From positions 1 to 5,073 of the forward strand of contig JAGVMW010000027.1 of NCBI GenBank assembly GCA_020053615.1: DNA of 5,073 nucleotides, in the 5' to 3' direction. Under the pieces are notes generated by a model. That model was not told where the DNA came from and searched no databases. It saw only the letters and a program-made list of their open reading frames with translations. Every line of letters begins with the position of its first letter. The stretch's first letter is position 1. A program made the position numbers and the translations under genes. Shown here one piece after another: positions 5,031-5,073 of the stretch. This stretch comes from an archaeon. GTDB taxonomy: Archaea > Nanobdellota > Nanobdellia > Woesearchaeales > GW2011-AR9.

Positions 5031-5073
5031 TCAAGAAGGTAAGTTACTCTTTCTTAGATATTTACAACAATAA
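4940..5073. other. Right-end segment without a firm gene
   Basis: Apart from the small overlapping ORF, I see no promoter, RNA gene, strong hairpin or terminator here. The operon therefore shows no visible transcription end inside the window and may continue to the right. Confidence 0.5.

Noticed and set aside
1..5073. CRISPR array, tRNA or rRNA genes
   Set aside because: No regularly spaced short repeats, no cloverleaf-like segments and no conserved rRNA stretches were seen on either strand.

Overview
This is an AT-rich window that reads as bacterial DNA or the DNA of a bacterial virus or plasmid. The evidence is Shine-Dalgarno-like sites, extended -10 promoter elements (TGnTATAAT) and a predicted protein ending in the bacterial sliding-clamp-binding pentapeptide QLSLF. 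The standard bacterial code fits, because TAA, TGA and TAG all act as plausible stops. The host cannot be named. An orphan RNA ligase, a protein built from excisionase-like folds and an unrecognised protein together suggest accessory DNA (phage, plasmid, or a small or uncultured genome), but no structural phage gene or integrase is present to prove it.

Layout. Bases 1-3226 are one minus-strand reading frame that stays open to the left edge: 1075 codons with no stop, so the gene is incomplete here. Its product has an N-terminal coiled coil, a long helical region, at least five separate excisionase/MerR-like helix-turn-helix modules (a sixth, degenerate one is possible), a proline-rich linker and a helical C-terminal part. 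Part of the modules arose by duplication still visible at DNA level (about 791-930 and 1372-1518). Bases 3227-3550 are a divergent promoter region. It holds a 13-bp perfect inverted repeat, each arm of which overlaps an extended -10 element, one facing each way. Bases 3551-4270 encode a 239-aa protein of unknown fold with a Pro/Ser/Thr-rich tail ending in QLSLF. Six bases later, 4277-4939 encode a compact 220-aa RNA ligase (nucleotidyltransferase) with all the core motifs. A possible 33-codon ORF overlaps the end of the ligase gene, and the last ~130 bases hold nothing else that can be supported.

Working model (inference): a two-gene operon (clamp-tethered protein plus RNA ligase) is transcribed divergently from a large multi-HTH DNA-binding protein. 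That protein may bind the paired repeats and control both promoters. The clamp motif would place the unknown protein at replication or repair sites, next to a strand-sealing enzyme.
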